Assembly: GCA_017626365.1 (NCBI GenBank)
Contig: JAGAIV010000040.1
Location: forward strand, 62,001-126,000
DNA from: Clostridia bacterium
Lineage (GTDB): Bacteria; Bacillota; Clostridia; TANB77; CAG-508
Direction: 5' to 3'
Length of the DNA stretch: 64,000 nt
Shown here: piece after piece, positions 18,983 through 28,584 of the stretch
Numbering within the stretch: the first letter of the stretch is position 1
Layout: every line of letters starts with the position of its first letter
The notes under the pieces: model-generated
The model's input: the letters and a program-made list of their open reading frames with translations, nothing else
Database searches by the model: none
Told to the model about the DNA's origin: nothing
Program-made: the position numbers and the translations under genes

Positions 18983-19270
18983 TCAGTTTAGACCGACCAA
19001 TTTTTTGAAGCTTTCTACAGATGCATAAAGATATCCATCTGTTGCTTTCTGCTCAACAAAATACTGAAAAGCAGTATCTGTTAAAGAAAAATGCTGTTGA
19101 GCATATGTGGGATCGGAAATTACTAATTCTTCACCTGAAATACCTCTAATGATAGAGTGATTAAGGAACTCATCTTTTTTTAAGAATTCCCGTAATTTCT
19201 CAACGCCGCACTCAGATTGAAACAGAGTACAAATGATAAAAAGCTTCTTTTCATTGTCTTGTAATGCCAT
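18983..19270 (-). CDS. Hypothetical small cytosolic protein
   Basis: This is a 95-residue protein of unknown family, starting MALQDNEKKLF. The ATG at 19270 is preceded by ggaggtat at good spacing, so I prefer it to the upstream in-frame ATG at 19291, which has none. It holds two Cys (CTLFQSEC) and no membrane helix. It sits alone on the reverse strand between rny and ymdB. I see no motif that gives a function. Confidence 0.6.
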   Translation of the reverse strand: MALQDNEKKLFIICTLFQSECGVEKLREFLKKDEFLNHSIIRGISGEELVISDPTYAQQHFSLTDTAFQYFVEQKATDGYLYASVESFKKLVGLN

Positions 19271-19436
19271 AGAAATACCTCCGTACAACATTAAACAACG
19301 TAAGTTTATAGAGTTACAAAAACATTATAACACAATAGTAAACATAAATCAATAAAAATATAACTATAAAAGAGGTTTTCATTTCTAAAAATATAGTGTA
19401 TAATAAACACATAAAAAAGAGAAAGGAAGATGCGTT

Positions 19437-20210
19437 TTGAGAATTTTAGCTGTAGGAGATTTAGTTGGAGAAAATGGATTAAAAAGAGCAAGTGAGGTAT
19501 TACCAGAATTGAAGAAAAAAGAAAACATTGATTTTGTGATTGTAAATGGAGAAAATGTAGCAGGTGGAATGGGAATTACTCATAAATTATATAAAGAAAT
19601 TATTGCGATGGGAGTAGATGTTGTAACACTAGGAAACCATACATGGGCTAAAAAAGATGTATTTAGCTTTATTGATGAAGAAGAAAGGTTAATAAGACCA
19701 GCAAATTATTCAGAAGGAGTTTTAGGAAAAGGATATGTGATTGTAACATGTAATGAAAAAAAGATTGCAGTTATTAACTTGATTGGAAGAACAGAGATGA
19801 ACGTATTATCCGAAAATCCATTTACAAAAGTAAGTAGTATATTAGAAGAAATAAAAAATAAGGTAGACTATATAATAGTAGATTTTCATGCAGAAGCAAG
19901 TGCAGAAAAAATAGCAATGGGATATTATTTAGATGGAAAAGTGAGTGCTGTATTTGGAACACATACTCATGTCCAAACGGCAGATGAAACCATTTTAGAA
20001 AATGGAACAGGATATATTACAGACATTGGAATGACAGGACCTATAAAATCAGTAATAGGAATGGATGTAAAGGCTTCATTAAAAAGATTTGAAACAAGTC
20101 TTCCAGAAAGATATAAATTAGCAGAAGGAAAATGTGTATTTTCTGGGTGCATTTTTGAAGTTGATGACAAAAGCTGTCGAACAACTAAAGTAAAAAGAAT
20201 AAAAATGTAG
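19437..20210 (+). CDS. ymdB: YmdB-family metallophosphoesterase
   Basis: This 257-residue protein is typical of the TIGR00282/YmdB family (2',3'-cAMP phosphodiesterase, affecting biofilm and motility choice in Bacillus). It starts from TTG with the sequence RILAVGDLVGENGL, which has the first metal-binding Asp. VNGENVAGGMGITHK, TLGNHTWAKK, DFHAEASAEK and FGTHTHVQTADE supply the rest of the dinuclear site. RBS agaaaggaag precedes it. It lies downstream of rny, the usual neighbour. Confidence 0.93.
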   Translation: MRILAVGDLVGENGLKRASEVLPELKKKENIDFVIVNGENVAGGMGITHKLYKEIIAMGVDVVTLGNHTWAKKDVFSFIDEEERLIRPANYSEGVLGKGYVIVTCNEKKIAVINLIGRTEMNVLSENPFTKVSSILEEIKNKVDYIIVDFHAEASAEKIAMGYYLDGKVSAVFGTHTHVQTADETILENGTGYITDIGMTGPIKSVIGMDVKASLKRFETSLPERYKLAEGKCVFSGCIFEVDDKSCRTTKVKRIKM

Positions 20211-20341
20211 AAAAATAGCGAAAAGCGACGATAAAAAATTTCCTTTTTTTCCCAAAAATACTAGACAACATTTCTAAAATATAATATAAATATACTTGTT
20301 AAAAAAATGAAACAAAAATTAAATTTTAGGAGGCAGAAAAA

Positions 20342-20605
20342 ATGGAAGTTTTAAAAATTTCATCAAAATCAAATCCAAATTCAGTAGCAGGAGCAATTGC
20401 TGGTTTGGTAAAAGAAAATGAAAGAGCAGAAATGCAAGCAATTGGAGCAGGAGCATTAAATCAAGCAATTAAGGCAGTAGCAATTGCAAGAGGATTTGTA
20501 GCACCAACAGGAGTTGATCTTGTTTGTGTACCAGCATTTGCAGAGGTTCAAGTAGAGGGGGAAGACAGAACCGGAATTCGAATTGTAGTAGAATCTAGAA
20601 GCTAG
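20342..20605 (+). CDS. spoVS: Stage V sporulation protein S
   Basis: This 87-residue protein matches SpoVS throughout: EVLKISSKSNPNSVAGAIAG at the start, then IGAGALNQAIKAVAIARGFV. SpoVS is an Alba-like small protein required for proper sporulation and septum behaviour. It has a strong RBS (aggaggcag). The order rny-ymdB-spoVS is a well known Firmicutes arrangement. Confidence 0.96.
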   Translation: MEVLKISSKSNPNSVAGAIAGLVKENERAEMQAIGAGALNQAIKAVAIARGFVAPTGVDLVCVPAFAEVQVEGEDRTGIRIVVESRS

Positions 20606-20723
20606 AAATAGCAGTAAAATAAATTTTGGGGAAAACAAATAATATAATGTTTTCCTCTTTTTTAATAGTTGCATATTAATTAATTTTAGAGTATGATGTA
20701 AAGGTGAAATAAAGGAGGCTGAC

Positions 20724-22319
20724 GTGAAATCTAATATTTTTAAATATATTTTTATAATAATAGTAATAGGATTGGTAATATATGCTACTTATATAATTTA
20801 TGGTAAAAAAGATGTAGAGCAAAATGAAGTCTTAGAAACGAAATCTTCTGAAGAAATACAGATGATTACGGATATTCGTATTCCAGTAGTTTTATTTGAT
20901 ACAATAAATCCAATTTTAAGTAAAAACCAAAATATACAAGATATTGCAAGATTAGTTTATGAACCACTATTAAATATAACGAGTGATAATAAAATAGAGT
21001 TATGTCTTACAAAAGAATGGACAAAACAAAGCGCTACTTCATATGTTATAAAGCTAAAAGAAAATGTAAAATGGCACGATGGAAATACATTAACTGCAAA
21101 AGATGTGCAATTTACAATTGATAGATTGAAAGATACAAATGTAAGTTCAATTTATACTTATAATGTGGAAAAAGTAAGTAGTGTAGAAGTGATTGACAAT
21201 AATACAATTAAAATTAATTTAAATGAAGAAGTACCATTCTTTGAATATAATTTGACTTTTCCTATTATGTCGTATAAATACTATGAAAATGAAGATTTCG
21301 TAAATACTTCTAAAAATAATAATCCAGTAGGGACAGGGAGATTTAAAGCAGTAAATGATAATGGAAATATTATTCTAAAAAGGAATCAAAATTGGTGGAA
21401 TTATAGTAATGAAGAAACAAAGCTTGAACAAATCCAGATTGTAAAATATCAAACAATAGGAGAGGTATATAATGCTTTTAAAATAGGAAACATTGATTTA
21501 TTTACTACTAAGACGAATAAATTGGAAGATTATATTGGAACGATTGGTTATAATAAAAAAGAATATTATGGAAGAAATTTAGATTATATTTCATTTAATT
21601 GTAGTGAAAAAGTATTAGCAAATGTAGAAGTAAGGAAGGCAATATCTTATTTAATCAATAAGCAAAATATAGTAGATGGAATTTATAAAGGGTATTATAT
21701 AGCAAATTTTCCATTAGAATATGGAAGTTATTTGTATCAAGATAAGAAAGTAGCTTATGAGTATAGTGGAGAAACAGCAAGGAATATTTTGCTTCAAGCT
21801 GGATGGAGTTATAGCAAAAAGACATGGCAGAGAACGAAAGATTATACAACACAAAAATTAAGATTTGATTTGGTTGTAAATAGTAGTGATGAAAATAGAG
21901 TACAGGTAGCAGAAAATGTGAAACAATCACTAGACGATTTCGGAATTCAAATTAATGTGAAAAAGGTGTCAGATTCGCAGTATCAAAGCTATTTGCAAAA
22001 TAAAAATTATGATATGATTTTAACGGGCGTAAATAGTGGATTTAGTCCAGATTTGTCTTACTACTTTGCACAAGGTAATATTGCTAATTTTCAAAATGAT
22101 GAGATACAACAGTTACTAAATGAAGTTAAGAATGTGCAAGATGAGAAAGTTTTAAAAGAGAAGTATAAGAGGATGATTGAAATTTACGAAGAGCAAATGC
22201 CTTATGTATTTTTATATTATAGTAAGAGTACATTAGTGTGTAGTACGAAACTTATGGGAGACTTTAGACCAAATAGTTATAATGTTTATGAAGGAATTGG
22301 GTCTTGGTATAAGCAGTAG
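20724..22319 (+). CDS. Extracellular solute-binding protein family 5 (peptide ABC transport)
   Basis: This 531-residue protein uses a GTG start with RBS aaaggagg. A membrane helix or uncleaved signal lies at about 5-27 and no lipobox Cys is evident. The mature part carries the SBP family 5 signature around YEPLLNITSDNKIELCLTKE and the WHDGNTLTAKDVQFTI segment, the core motif of OppA/DppA-like proteins. It likely captures oligopeptides. No permease or ATPase genes are adjacent, so it would work with a transporter encoded elsewhere. It lies just before recA. Confidence 0.88.
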   Translation: MKSNIFKYIFIIIVIGLVIYATYIIYGKKDVEQNEVLETKSSEEIQMITDIRIPVVLFDTINPILSKNQNIQDIARLVYEPLLNITSDNKIELCLTKEWTKQSATSYVIKLKENVKWHDGNTLTAKDVQFTIDRLKDTNVSSIYTYNVEKVSSVEVIDNNTIKINLNEEVPFFEYNLTFPIMSYKYYENEDFVNTSKNNNPVGTGRFKAVNDNGNIILKRNQNWWNYSNEETKLEQIQIVKYQTIGEVYNAFKIGNIDLFTTKTNKLEDYIGTIGYNKKEYYGRNLDYISFNCSEKVLANVEVRKAISYLINKQNIVDGIYKGYYIANFPLEYGSYLYQDKKVAYEYSGETARNILLQAGWSYSKKTWQRTKDYTTQKLRFDLVVNSSDENRVQVAENVKQSLDDFGIQINVKKVSDSQYQSYLQNKNYDMILTGVNSGFSPDLSYYFAQGNIANFQNDEIQQLLNEVKNVQDEKVLKEKYKRMIEIYEEQMPYVFLYYSKSTLVCSTKLMGDFRPNSYNVYEGIGSWYKQ

Positions 22320-22438
22320 ATTTGACTAGTAGAGTGGTATAATAAAAAAATTTAAAAAAAAGTATTGACAAATGAAAAAAGTAATGTAATAATACAATTA
22401 CAAACAAACGTTTTATAATTTAATGGGAGGAAAAAAGA

Positions 22439-23476
22439 ATGGAAAATTCAGAAAAGAAGAAAGCATTAGAAGCAGCAATGGGACAAATCGAAAAACAATT
22501 TGGAAAAGGATCTGTTATGAAACTAGGTGAGTTTCAAGCAATGAATATAGAAGCAATTCCAACAGGAGCGCTAGGATTAGATATAGCTCTTGGAATTGGT
22601 GGTGTACCACGTGGAAGAATTATTGAGATTTATGGACCAGAATCTTCTGGTAAAACCACACTTGCTTTACATGTTGTTGCAGAAGCACAAAAAGCTGGAG
22701 GAGAAGCAGCATTTATTGATGCAGAACATGCATTAGACCCAGTTTATGCAAAACATTTAGGAGTTGATATCGATAACCTAATTGTATCTCAACCAGACAC
22801 AGGAGAACAAGCATTAGAAATTACAGAAAGTTTAATTAGAAGTGGAGCATTAGATGTTATTGTTGTTGACTCTGTTGCAGCATTGGTTCCAAAAGCTGAA
22901 ATTGATGGTGACATGGGGGATTCTCATATGGGACTACAAGCAAGACTTATGTCACAAGCATTAAGAAAATTAGCAGGAGCCATTAATAAATCAAAAACTG
23001 TTTTAATTTTCATTAACCAATTAAGAGAAAAGATTGGTGTTATGTTTGGAAATCCAGAAACAACAACTGGTGGTAGAGCACTAAAATTCTATGCATCTGT
23101 TCGTATGGACATTAGAAAAGTAGAAAACATTAAACAAGATGGAGAAGTAGTAGGAAGTAGAGCAAGAGTAAAAGTAGTAAAAAATAAAGTTGCTCCACCA
23201 TTTAGAGAAGCAGAATTTGATATTGTATATGGAAAAGGTATTTCTAAAGAAGGAAATATATTAGATATGGGTGTTAACCTAGATATTATAGAAAAAAGTG
23301 GTTCTTGGTTTAGTTATAATGGGGTTAGAATTGGACAAGGTAGAGAAAATGTAAAACAATATCTATTAGATAACCCAGAAGTAATGCAAGAAGTAGAACA
23401 AAAAATAAGAGACAACTTTGCAAAAGCATTTGAAAAAAGTTTAGGAGAAGAAGAACTTTCTTCTGAAGATGAATAA
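22439..23476 (+). CDS. recA: Recombinase RecA
   Basis: This 345-residue protein is full length. Walker A is GPESSGKTT, Walker B is [12 protein letters not shown], and loop L2 reads [20 protein letters not shown]. It starts [20 protein letters not shown]-like with [10 protein letters not shown]. RecA drives strand exchange and SOS induction. A TTGACA element is present at about 22365, but I could not find a clear LexA box. recX follows directly after a terminator. Confidence 0.98.
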   Translation: MENSEKKKALEAAMGQIEKQFGKGSVMKLGEFQAMNIEAIPTGALGLDIALGIGGVPRGRIIEIYGPESSGKTTLALHVVAEAQKAGGEAAFIDAEHALDPVYAKHLGVDIDNLIVSQPDTGEQALEITESLIRSGALDVIVVDSVAALVPKAEIDGDMGDSHMGLQARLMSQALRKLAGAINKSKTVLIFINQLREKIGVMFGNPETTTGGRALKFYASVRMDIRKVENIKQDGEVVGSRARVKVVKNKVAPPFREAEFDIVYGKGISKEGNILDMGVNLDIIEKSGSWFSYNGVRIGQGRENVKQYLLDNPEVMQEVEQKIRDNFAKAFEKSLGEEELSSEDE

Positions 23477-23483
23477 ATACTTA

Positions 23484-23511
23484 GAGCGAAGACATAAAAA
23501 GTCTTCGCTTT
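23484..23511 (+). terminator. Terminator between recA and recX
   Basis: agcgaagac and gtcttcgct form a stem, followed by tta. The short T run suggests partial readthrough into recX. Confidence 0.65.
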
Positions 23512-23537
23512 AATATGAGTATGGAGGAAATAAGTAA

Positions 23538-23990
23538 GTGTATTCAATAGAAGAATTTGATAGAGAAAAGACAAAGGTTATGAATTACATTATGTATAAG
23601 AAGAGAACAGAAAAAGAAGTAAAAAATAAATTTCAAAATACTATACAAAATGACCTTTTATGTGATATTATATCATATGTAAAAGAAGCAGGGTACTTAA
23701 GTGATAGCGATTATGTTAAAAGAGCAGTAAATGAATTTATGGCTTTAAAAAATTTATCGGAAAGAGAGATTAAGTACAAGTTATACACAAAAGGCATTAA
23801 TAAAGAGACAATTGAAGATTATTTTTATGAGCATAAAGATGAAATAGAAGAATACGAAAGAAAGTCAGCTAAAAATATTTGTGTAAAAAAACAAACTACA
23901 ATGGAAAAAGAAGATATAGAAAATTATCTTTTAAAAAAGGGATATAAAGAACAAATCATAAAGGAAGTATTAGAATGCAAAACTTATTAA
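23538..23990 (+). CDS. recX: Regulatory protein RecX
   Basis: This 150-residue protein uses a GTG start after ggaggaaataa. It shows the tandem three-helix repeats of RecX: MNYIMYKKRTEKEVKNKF, AGYLSDSDYVKRAV and LSEREIKYKLYTKGI. RecX modulates or inhibits RecA filaments. It follows recA, the classic position. Its 3' end overlaps the scpA start by 16 bases, suggesting coupling. Confidence 0.88.
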   Translation: MYSIEEFDREKTKVMNYIMYKKRTEKEVKNKFQNTIQNDLLCDIISYVKEAGYLSDSDYVKRAVNEFMALKNLSEREIKYKLYTKGINKETIEDYFYEHKDEIEEYERKSAKNICVKKQTTMEKEDIENYLLKKGYKEQIIKEVLECKTY

Positions 23991-24730
23991 TGATGCAAAC
24001 CAATCAATATGCAATTAAATTAGATAATTTTGAAGGACCATTAGATTTGCTATGCCATTTAATTGATAAAAACAAAATGAATATATATGATGTTAAAATT
24101 AGTGAGATAACAGATCAATATTTAGAATATATAAACAAAGCAGAAGAAATGAATTTAGAAATAACCAGTGAATTTTTAATTATGGCATCAACTCTTGTAT
24201 ATATAAAGTCAAAAGGTCTTTTACCAAAACAAGAAGAAACAGAAGAAGAACTAACAGAAGAACAATTAATTGCAAGAATTATAGAATATAAGAAATATAA
24301 AGAAATAACAAAAAAATTAAGAGAAAATTATAATGAATTTTCAGGAAGACTTTTTAAATTAGCAGAAGAAATTAAACTTCCAAAGCAAAAATTAGAAAAA
24401 GAATATACCAATACTATCATACCAGAAATTTATGCAGACTTAGTAGATAGAAATAAAAACAGATTAAACCAAAATGCAGAGAACATAAAGAAGATAGCGA
24501 TCACTGATACTTATACCGTTGCAAGTAAAGTAAAAGAAATGTTTAAAGAATTAATTAAAAAGCCAAAATTTGTTTTTAACAAATTATATTCACTATCAAA
24601 ATGCAACAAGCAAGAAGTTGTAACAGCATTTTCAGGACTGTTAGAATTAACAAGGAGAGATAAAGTAACTGCTACACAAGAAGAATTATTTGGAGATATT
24701 GTGGTAGAAAAAAATAAAAGAGTAAATTAA
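23975..24730 (+). CDS. scpA: Segregation and condensation protein A
   Basis: This 251-residue kleisin subunit of the SMC-ScpAB condensin has the family start YAIKLDNFEGPLDLLCHLID and the segment EFLIMASTLVYIKSKGLLP. A C-terminal winged-helix region contains FSGLLELTRRDKV. The ATG inside recX follows aaaggaag. scpB, commonly adjacent, is not present here. A terminator follows. Confidence 0.95.
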   Translation: MQNLLMMQTNQYAIKLDNFEGPLDLLCHLIDKNKMNIYDVKISEITDQYLEYINKAEEMNLEITSEFLIMASTLVYIKSKGLLPKQEETEEELTEEQLIARIIEYKKYKEITKKLRENYNEFSGRLFKLAEEIKLPKQKLEKEYTNTIIPEIYADLVDRNKNRLNQNAENIKKIAITDTYTVASKVKEMFKELIKKPKFVFNKLYSLSKCNKQEVVTAFSGLLELTRRDKVTATQEELFGDIVVEKNKRVN

Positions 24731-24731
24731 A

Positions 24732-24758
24732 AAATGCACCCTATTAGGGTGCATTTTA
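24732..24758 (+). terminator. Terminator after scpA
   Basis: aaatgcacccta and tagggtgcattt form a strong stem. A second hairpin (gaagaggcatagtcctcttc then tttttt) lies at about 24806-24832. Confidence 0.8.
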
Positions 24759-24950
24759 GTTATTATTTGTAAATATTATAAAAGTATAGTATGAGTCCGT
24801 TCGGGAAGAGGCATAGTCCTCTTCTTTTTTATAAAAAAAATGTCGAAAACTTCTCATAAATCGATAAAACTTCCTATGTTTTGCTATTGGAAAATATTAC
24901 CAAACAATATATAATATAAAACGAAAATTAAAACAAAAGGAGGAAAAAAT

Positions 24951-25277
24951 TTGAATGCAAATTATAATGAAAAGGACAAGCTTTTAATGTTTGAGATAAC
25001 AGAAGAGATTGACCATCATACTACAGAAAAAATAAGGAGGAAAATGGATAATGAAATTACTAAATATATGCCAAGAAAAATTTTATTTGATTTTAATCAA
25101 GTTACTTTTATGGACAGTGCCGGAATCGGAATGTTAATTGGAAGGTATAAAATGGTGAAAATGCTAGGTGGTAGTGCAGAATTAATTAATGTAAAGCCTA
25201 GCATTAGAAAAATATTTGAAATGAGTGGGGTATTAAAAATTATCCCAATCCGAAAAGAAGAAAATAAGGTAGGATAA
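24951..25277 (+). CDS. spoIIAA: Anti-sigma-F factor antagonist SpoIIAA
   Basis: This 108-residue STAS-domain protein uses a TTG start after a strong aaaaggagg. The phosphorylated Ser lies in FMDSAGIGMLIGRYK. Unphosphorylated SpoIIAA binds SpoIIAB and frees sigma-F in the forespore. It is first in a tight spoIIAA-spoIIAB-sigF operon. Confidence 0.96.
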   Translation: MNANYNEKDKLLMFEITEEIDHHTTEKIRRKMDNEITKYMPRKILFDFNQVTFMDSAGIGMLIGRYKMVKMLGGSAELINVKPSIRKIFEMSGVLKIIPIRKEENKVG

Positions 25278-25308
25278 AATAAGATTTTTTAAATAGAGGG
25301 AGGAAATC

Positions 25309-25797
25309 ATGAAAAATCTATATGATAATGAAATGAAATTAGAGTTTCTAAGTAAATCTAATAATGAAGCATTTGCGCGTATTAGTGTAGCAGCTTTTGC
25401 ATCGCAGTTAGACCCAACAATAGAGGAACTGGCAGATATTAAAACTGCTGTATCTGAAGCGGTAACAAATTCTATTATTCATGGATATGAAGATTGTGAT
25501 GGGATGATTGAGGTAGTATGTAAAATATTTGCTAATACTATTGTAATTGAAATATCTGATAATGGAAAAGGAATCGAAAATGTAGATATGGCAAAAGAAC
25601 CATTATATACCACGAAACCAGATTTGGAAAGGTCTGGAATGGGATTTACTATCATGGAAAGCTTTATGGACGATTTAGAAGTTGAGTCTATATTGGGGTT
25701 AGGTACGAAAGTAACAATGAAAAAAGTGATACAAAAAAAGGAAAAAAAAGAAGGTAAAGAACAAGAAGGAAAGATTTTTAGTTCTTTTAGAATATAA
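25309..25797 (+). CDS. spoIIAB: Anti-sigma-F factor and kinase SpoIIAB
   Basis: This 162-residue GHKL protein kinase shows the N box [12 protein letters not shown], the G1 box DNGKGI, and the G2-like [13 protein letters not shown]. It binds and inhibits sigma-F and phosphorylates SpoIIAA. RBS agggagg is clear. It is somewhat longer than Bacillus SpoIIAB because of a Lys/Glu-rich C-terminal tail of about 25 residues. Confidence 0.96.
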   Translation: MKNLYDNEMKLEFLSKSNNEAFARISVAAFASQLDPTIEELADIKTAVSEAVTNSIIHGYEDCDGMIEVVCKIFANTIVIEISDNGKGIENVDMAKEPLYTTKPDLERSGMGFTIMESFMDDLEVESILGLGTKVTMKKVIQKKEKKEGKEQEGKIFSSFRI

Positions 25798-25814
25798 AAG
25801 AAAGGGTGCAAGCT

Positions 25815-26531
25815 ATGTATGAAAATAATTTAAGTGACATAGAAAAAGCCCAACAAGGAAATAGTGAAGCAATGGAAAGACTTATTGAAAACAACAAAGG
25901 ACTTATTTGGAATATTGTAAAACGTTTTAATGGGAGAGGTTATGAAACAGAGGATTTATACCAAATAGGTTGTATGGGCTTTATAAAGGCAATGAAACGA
26001 TTCGATACAAGCTTTGAAGTACAAGTTTCAACATACGCAGTACCATATATACTAGGAGAAATAAAAAGATATATAAGAGATGATGGAATGATAAAAGTAA
26101 GTAGATCTACAAAAGAATTAGCAGTAAAAATATTAGAAATACAAAAAGAATATTTAGCAAAAACAGGGGAAGAAATTACTATTATGCAAATATCAAAAAT
26201 GTTAAAAGTACCAAAAGAAGAAATTACCTATGCAATGGATGCATTAAGACCGGTTTCTTCTATTTATGAAGAAAGTTCTAAAGAAGATTCAAGAAATGTT
26301 ATAGATAAAATACCATGTGTAAAAGATGAAACAAATGGCATTGTAAATAAAATCGCGTTAAAACAATTGATTGAAAATTTGGAAGACCGAGAAAAACAGA
26401 TTATTTTATTACGATTTTATAAAGATAAAACACAATCAGAAGTAGCAAAGGTTTTAGGAATTACTCAAGTTCAAGTATCAAGAATTGAAAAGAAAATATT
26501 AAATTCAATGAAACTAAAACTTACTTGTTAG
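25815..26531 (+). CDS. sigF: RNA polymerase sporulation sigma factor F
   Basis: This is a sigma-70 family protein of about 238 residues. Region 2 has EDLYQIGCMGFIKAMKRFD and VQVSTYAVPYILGEIKRYIRDDG. Region 4 ends in VAKVLGITQVQVSRIEKKIL. I chose the ATG at 25815, eight bases after aaaggg; a GTG nine bases upstream would add three residues. Sigma-F starts forespore transcription. A near-consensus sigma-F promoter stands 1.1 kb downstream, ahead of the spoIIQ-like gene. Confidence 0.96.
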   Translation: MYENNLSDIEKAQQGNSEAMERLIENNKGLIWNIVKRFNGRGYETEDLYQIGCMGFIKAMKRFDTSFEVQVSTYAVPYILGEIKRYIRDDGMIKVSRSTKELAVKILEIQKEYLAKTGEEITIMQISKMLKVPKEEITYAMDALRPVSSIYEESSKEDSRNVIDKIPCVKDETNGIVNKIALKQLIENLEDREKQIILLRFYKDKTQSEVAKVLGITQVQVSRIEKKILNSMKLKLTC

Positions 26532-26543
26532 GAAAGGTGCATT

Positions 26544-27552
26544 ATGAAGAAAATAGTAATAATGATTATTGTTTTAGTACAAATTATTTTTTTAATACCT
26601 GTGATATTTACGAAAAAATTTGACACCAAAGAAGTTAGCGCAAAAACAGAAGAAAATAAAAATGAGATAGTAGAAGAAACTAAAAATACAGAGTATGACT
26701 ATGGAAATTATCAAACGATTCATTTATTGCATCAAAAGACAGGAGAAGTGGAAGAAGTGAATTTAGATGAATATTTGTGTCATGTGGTATCTGCCGAAAT
26801 GCCAGTAACTTTCGAAATAGAAGCATTAAAAGCGCAAGCAGTAGTGGCAAGAACATATACTATATATAAAATAACAGAGAACCAAAATAAACACGAAAAT
26901 GCAGATATATGTGATAGCAGTAGTTGTTGTCAAGCATGGATTTCAAAAGAAGATAGGTTTGCTAAATGGGAAGAAAAAGCAAGAGAAGAAAATTGGAGGA
27001 AAATTGAGCAAGCAGTGTATGATACAAAAGGAAAAATGATTACTTATGAGGGAAAGCCAATTAATGCTTTTTTTCATTCAAATAGTGGAGGAAAGACAGA
27101 AACTCCTATTAATGTATGGGGAGGAAGTTATCCATACTTACAATCAGTAGAAACTTCACGGAGAGGATGCATATTCACAGTATTATTCTGAAGTAGTGCT
27201 TACAAAGGAAGAATTTGTAAATAAAATAAAAGAGAAGCATCCTGAACTGGAAATTGATTTTACGAAAGAAGATGCTATTGCAATAAAAGAATATACGGAT
27301 AGTAATCGAGTAAAAACGCTAAAAATAGGAAATATAGAACTTGCAGGGGTCGAAGTAAGAACTTTATTAGAGCTTCGTTCTACAAGTTTTTCATTTTTAA
27401 TAGATGGTGATAGTATAAAGTTTAGTGTAATAGGATATGGTCATGGGGTTGGTATGAGTCAAACAGGTGCAGATGCTCTTGCAAAGCAAGGAAAGAATTA
27501 TGAGGAAATTGTAAAGCATTTTTATACGGGAGTAGAGATTGTTAATATGTAG
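26544..27552 (+). CDS. spoIID: Stage II sporulation protein D (one +1 CGG shift)
   Basis: With a +1 skip at CGG 27159-27161 this is one 335-residue protein, near the 343 of Bacillus SpoIID. SpoIID is a membrane-anchored lytic transglycosylase that thins septal peptidoglycan during engulfment. It has an N-terminal helix (about 3-20), then AEMPVTFEIEALKAQAVVAR with the catalytic Glu region, FHSNSGGKTE, and after the junction the family C-terminus YGHGVGMSQTGADALAKQGK. The junction reads VETSGEDAYSQYYSE. Without the skip the product ends twelve codons later. It follows sigF by 12 bases, and the spoIIQ-like partner is next. Confidence 0.93.
27159..27161 (+). other. CGG +1 frameshift site, spoIID
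   Basis: Context tca-CGG-aga. Skipping C gives tca-gga-gag (Ser-Gly-Glu). Confidence 0.85.
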
Positions 27553-27603
27553 CAAATGGAGAAGCAAAATAAGTAATCTTATTTTGTTTTTTAGAATAAA
27601 GTT

Positions 27604-27633
27604 GTATAAATTTTGTAAAGAAAGGAAATACTT
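27604..27633 (+). promoter_or_regulatory. Sigma-F promoter of the spoIIQ-like gene
   Basis: GTATA at 27604-27608 and GGAAATACTT at 27624-27633 are separated by exactly 15 bases. Every position fits the Bacillus sigma-F consensus GywTA-N15-GgnrAnAnTw. spoIIQ is a sigma-F gene in Bacillus, and sigF lies just upstream. Confidence 0.7.
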
Positions 27634-27665
27634 TAACTAAATTCAAAAATTTAGGAGGAGTTAAG

Positions 27666-28467
27666 ATGAGGAGAGATTCTAGAAGAAGAGAAAAAAAAGA
27701 AAAAAATTATAGTCTATTTTATATTGGAGGGAGTATATTAGCATTAGGATTAATTGCTTTTACAATTACATTTGTGGTATATGGAAATAAAATGGATAGA
27801 CAAGCAGAGCTAGATAATCAAAAGATTGCGGCTTTAGTTGGACAAACATCAAAGGAGAGTGAAGAGGTAAGCATTCGGGATTGGGAAAACAGTAGATGAA
27901 TCTAAAAATGAGATACAAAATACTGTAAATACAGTTAATGAGGCAAATACGATAGAATCTAAAACAACTACTAATACAATAAAAAATACAGTAAAGCAAG
28001 AAGAGACAATAAAAACTACTACAGCGAAAAAAGAAACAAAGCTAGAAACAAAAAAGGAGACTCTTACTTTTACAAAACCAGTAGATGGAGAGATTGCAAA
28101 AGATTATGCAAAAGATAAACTGTTATATTCAGAAACTTTAGAAGAATGGACAACACATTTAGGTTGGGATATAAAAGCGGATAAAACAACTGTTGTAAAA
28201 GCATCTGCTAACGGAAAAGTAAAATCAATTAAAAATGACCCAAGATATGGTTTATCCATTATAATAGAACATCAAGATGGTTACCAAACACTATATGCAA
28301 ATCTTCTATCAACCGAATTTGTAACAGTAGGAGAAGAAGTAAAACAAGGACAAAGTATCGGAACCGTAGGAAATTCAGCAGCATTTGAAGCAGCAGATGA
28401 GACACATTTGCATTTTGAAATTATAAAAAATGGAGAAAATATTGATCCAAATACTTTAGTAAAATAA
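27666..28467 (+). CDS. spoIIQ: SpoIIQ-like M23 peptidase-domain sporulation protein (one +1 CGG shift)
   Basis: With a +1 skip at CGG 27876-27878 this is one 266-residue protein. A basic N-terminus is followed by one membrane helix (about 15-38), a long Thr/Lys/Glu-rich spacer, and a C-terminal LytM/M23 domain (about 135-262). Zinc ligands are kept: HLGWD (HxxxD) and HLHFEI. In clostridial SpoIIQ these are often present, while Bacillus SpoIIQ lacks the first His. It would pair with SpoIIIAH across the engulfment space and may cut peptidoglycan. The junction reads VSIGIGKTVDESK. Promoter and neighbours (sigF, spoIID) support the call. RBS aggagg is strong. Confidence 0.88.
27876..27878 (+). 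other. CGG +1 frameshift site, spoIIQ-like gene
   Basis: Context att-CGG-gat. Skipping C gives att-ggg-att (Ile-Gly-Ile). This is the only site where the restored Gly codon is GGG. Confidence 0.82.
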
Positions 28468-28477
28468 AATTTACAAA

Positions 28478-28510
28478 TATAAAAAGAACACTTGCAAAGT
28501 GTTCTTTTTT
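28478..28510 (+). terminator. Terminator after spoIIQ-like gene
   Basis: aaaagaacactt and aagtgttctttttt form a stem with a T run. Confidence 0.8.
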
Positions 28511-28584
28511 GATATAGAATACAGTAGTATATAAATAAGAAAAAAGAGGTACATTAAGATATAAAAACTTTACGGAGGTTACGG

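Noticed and set aside
18983-19291. Longer start (19291) for the reverse hypothetical gene
   Set aside because: The ggaggt ribosome site fits the ATG at 19270; the longer version has none.
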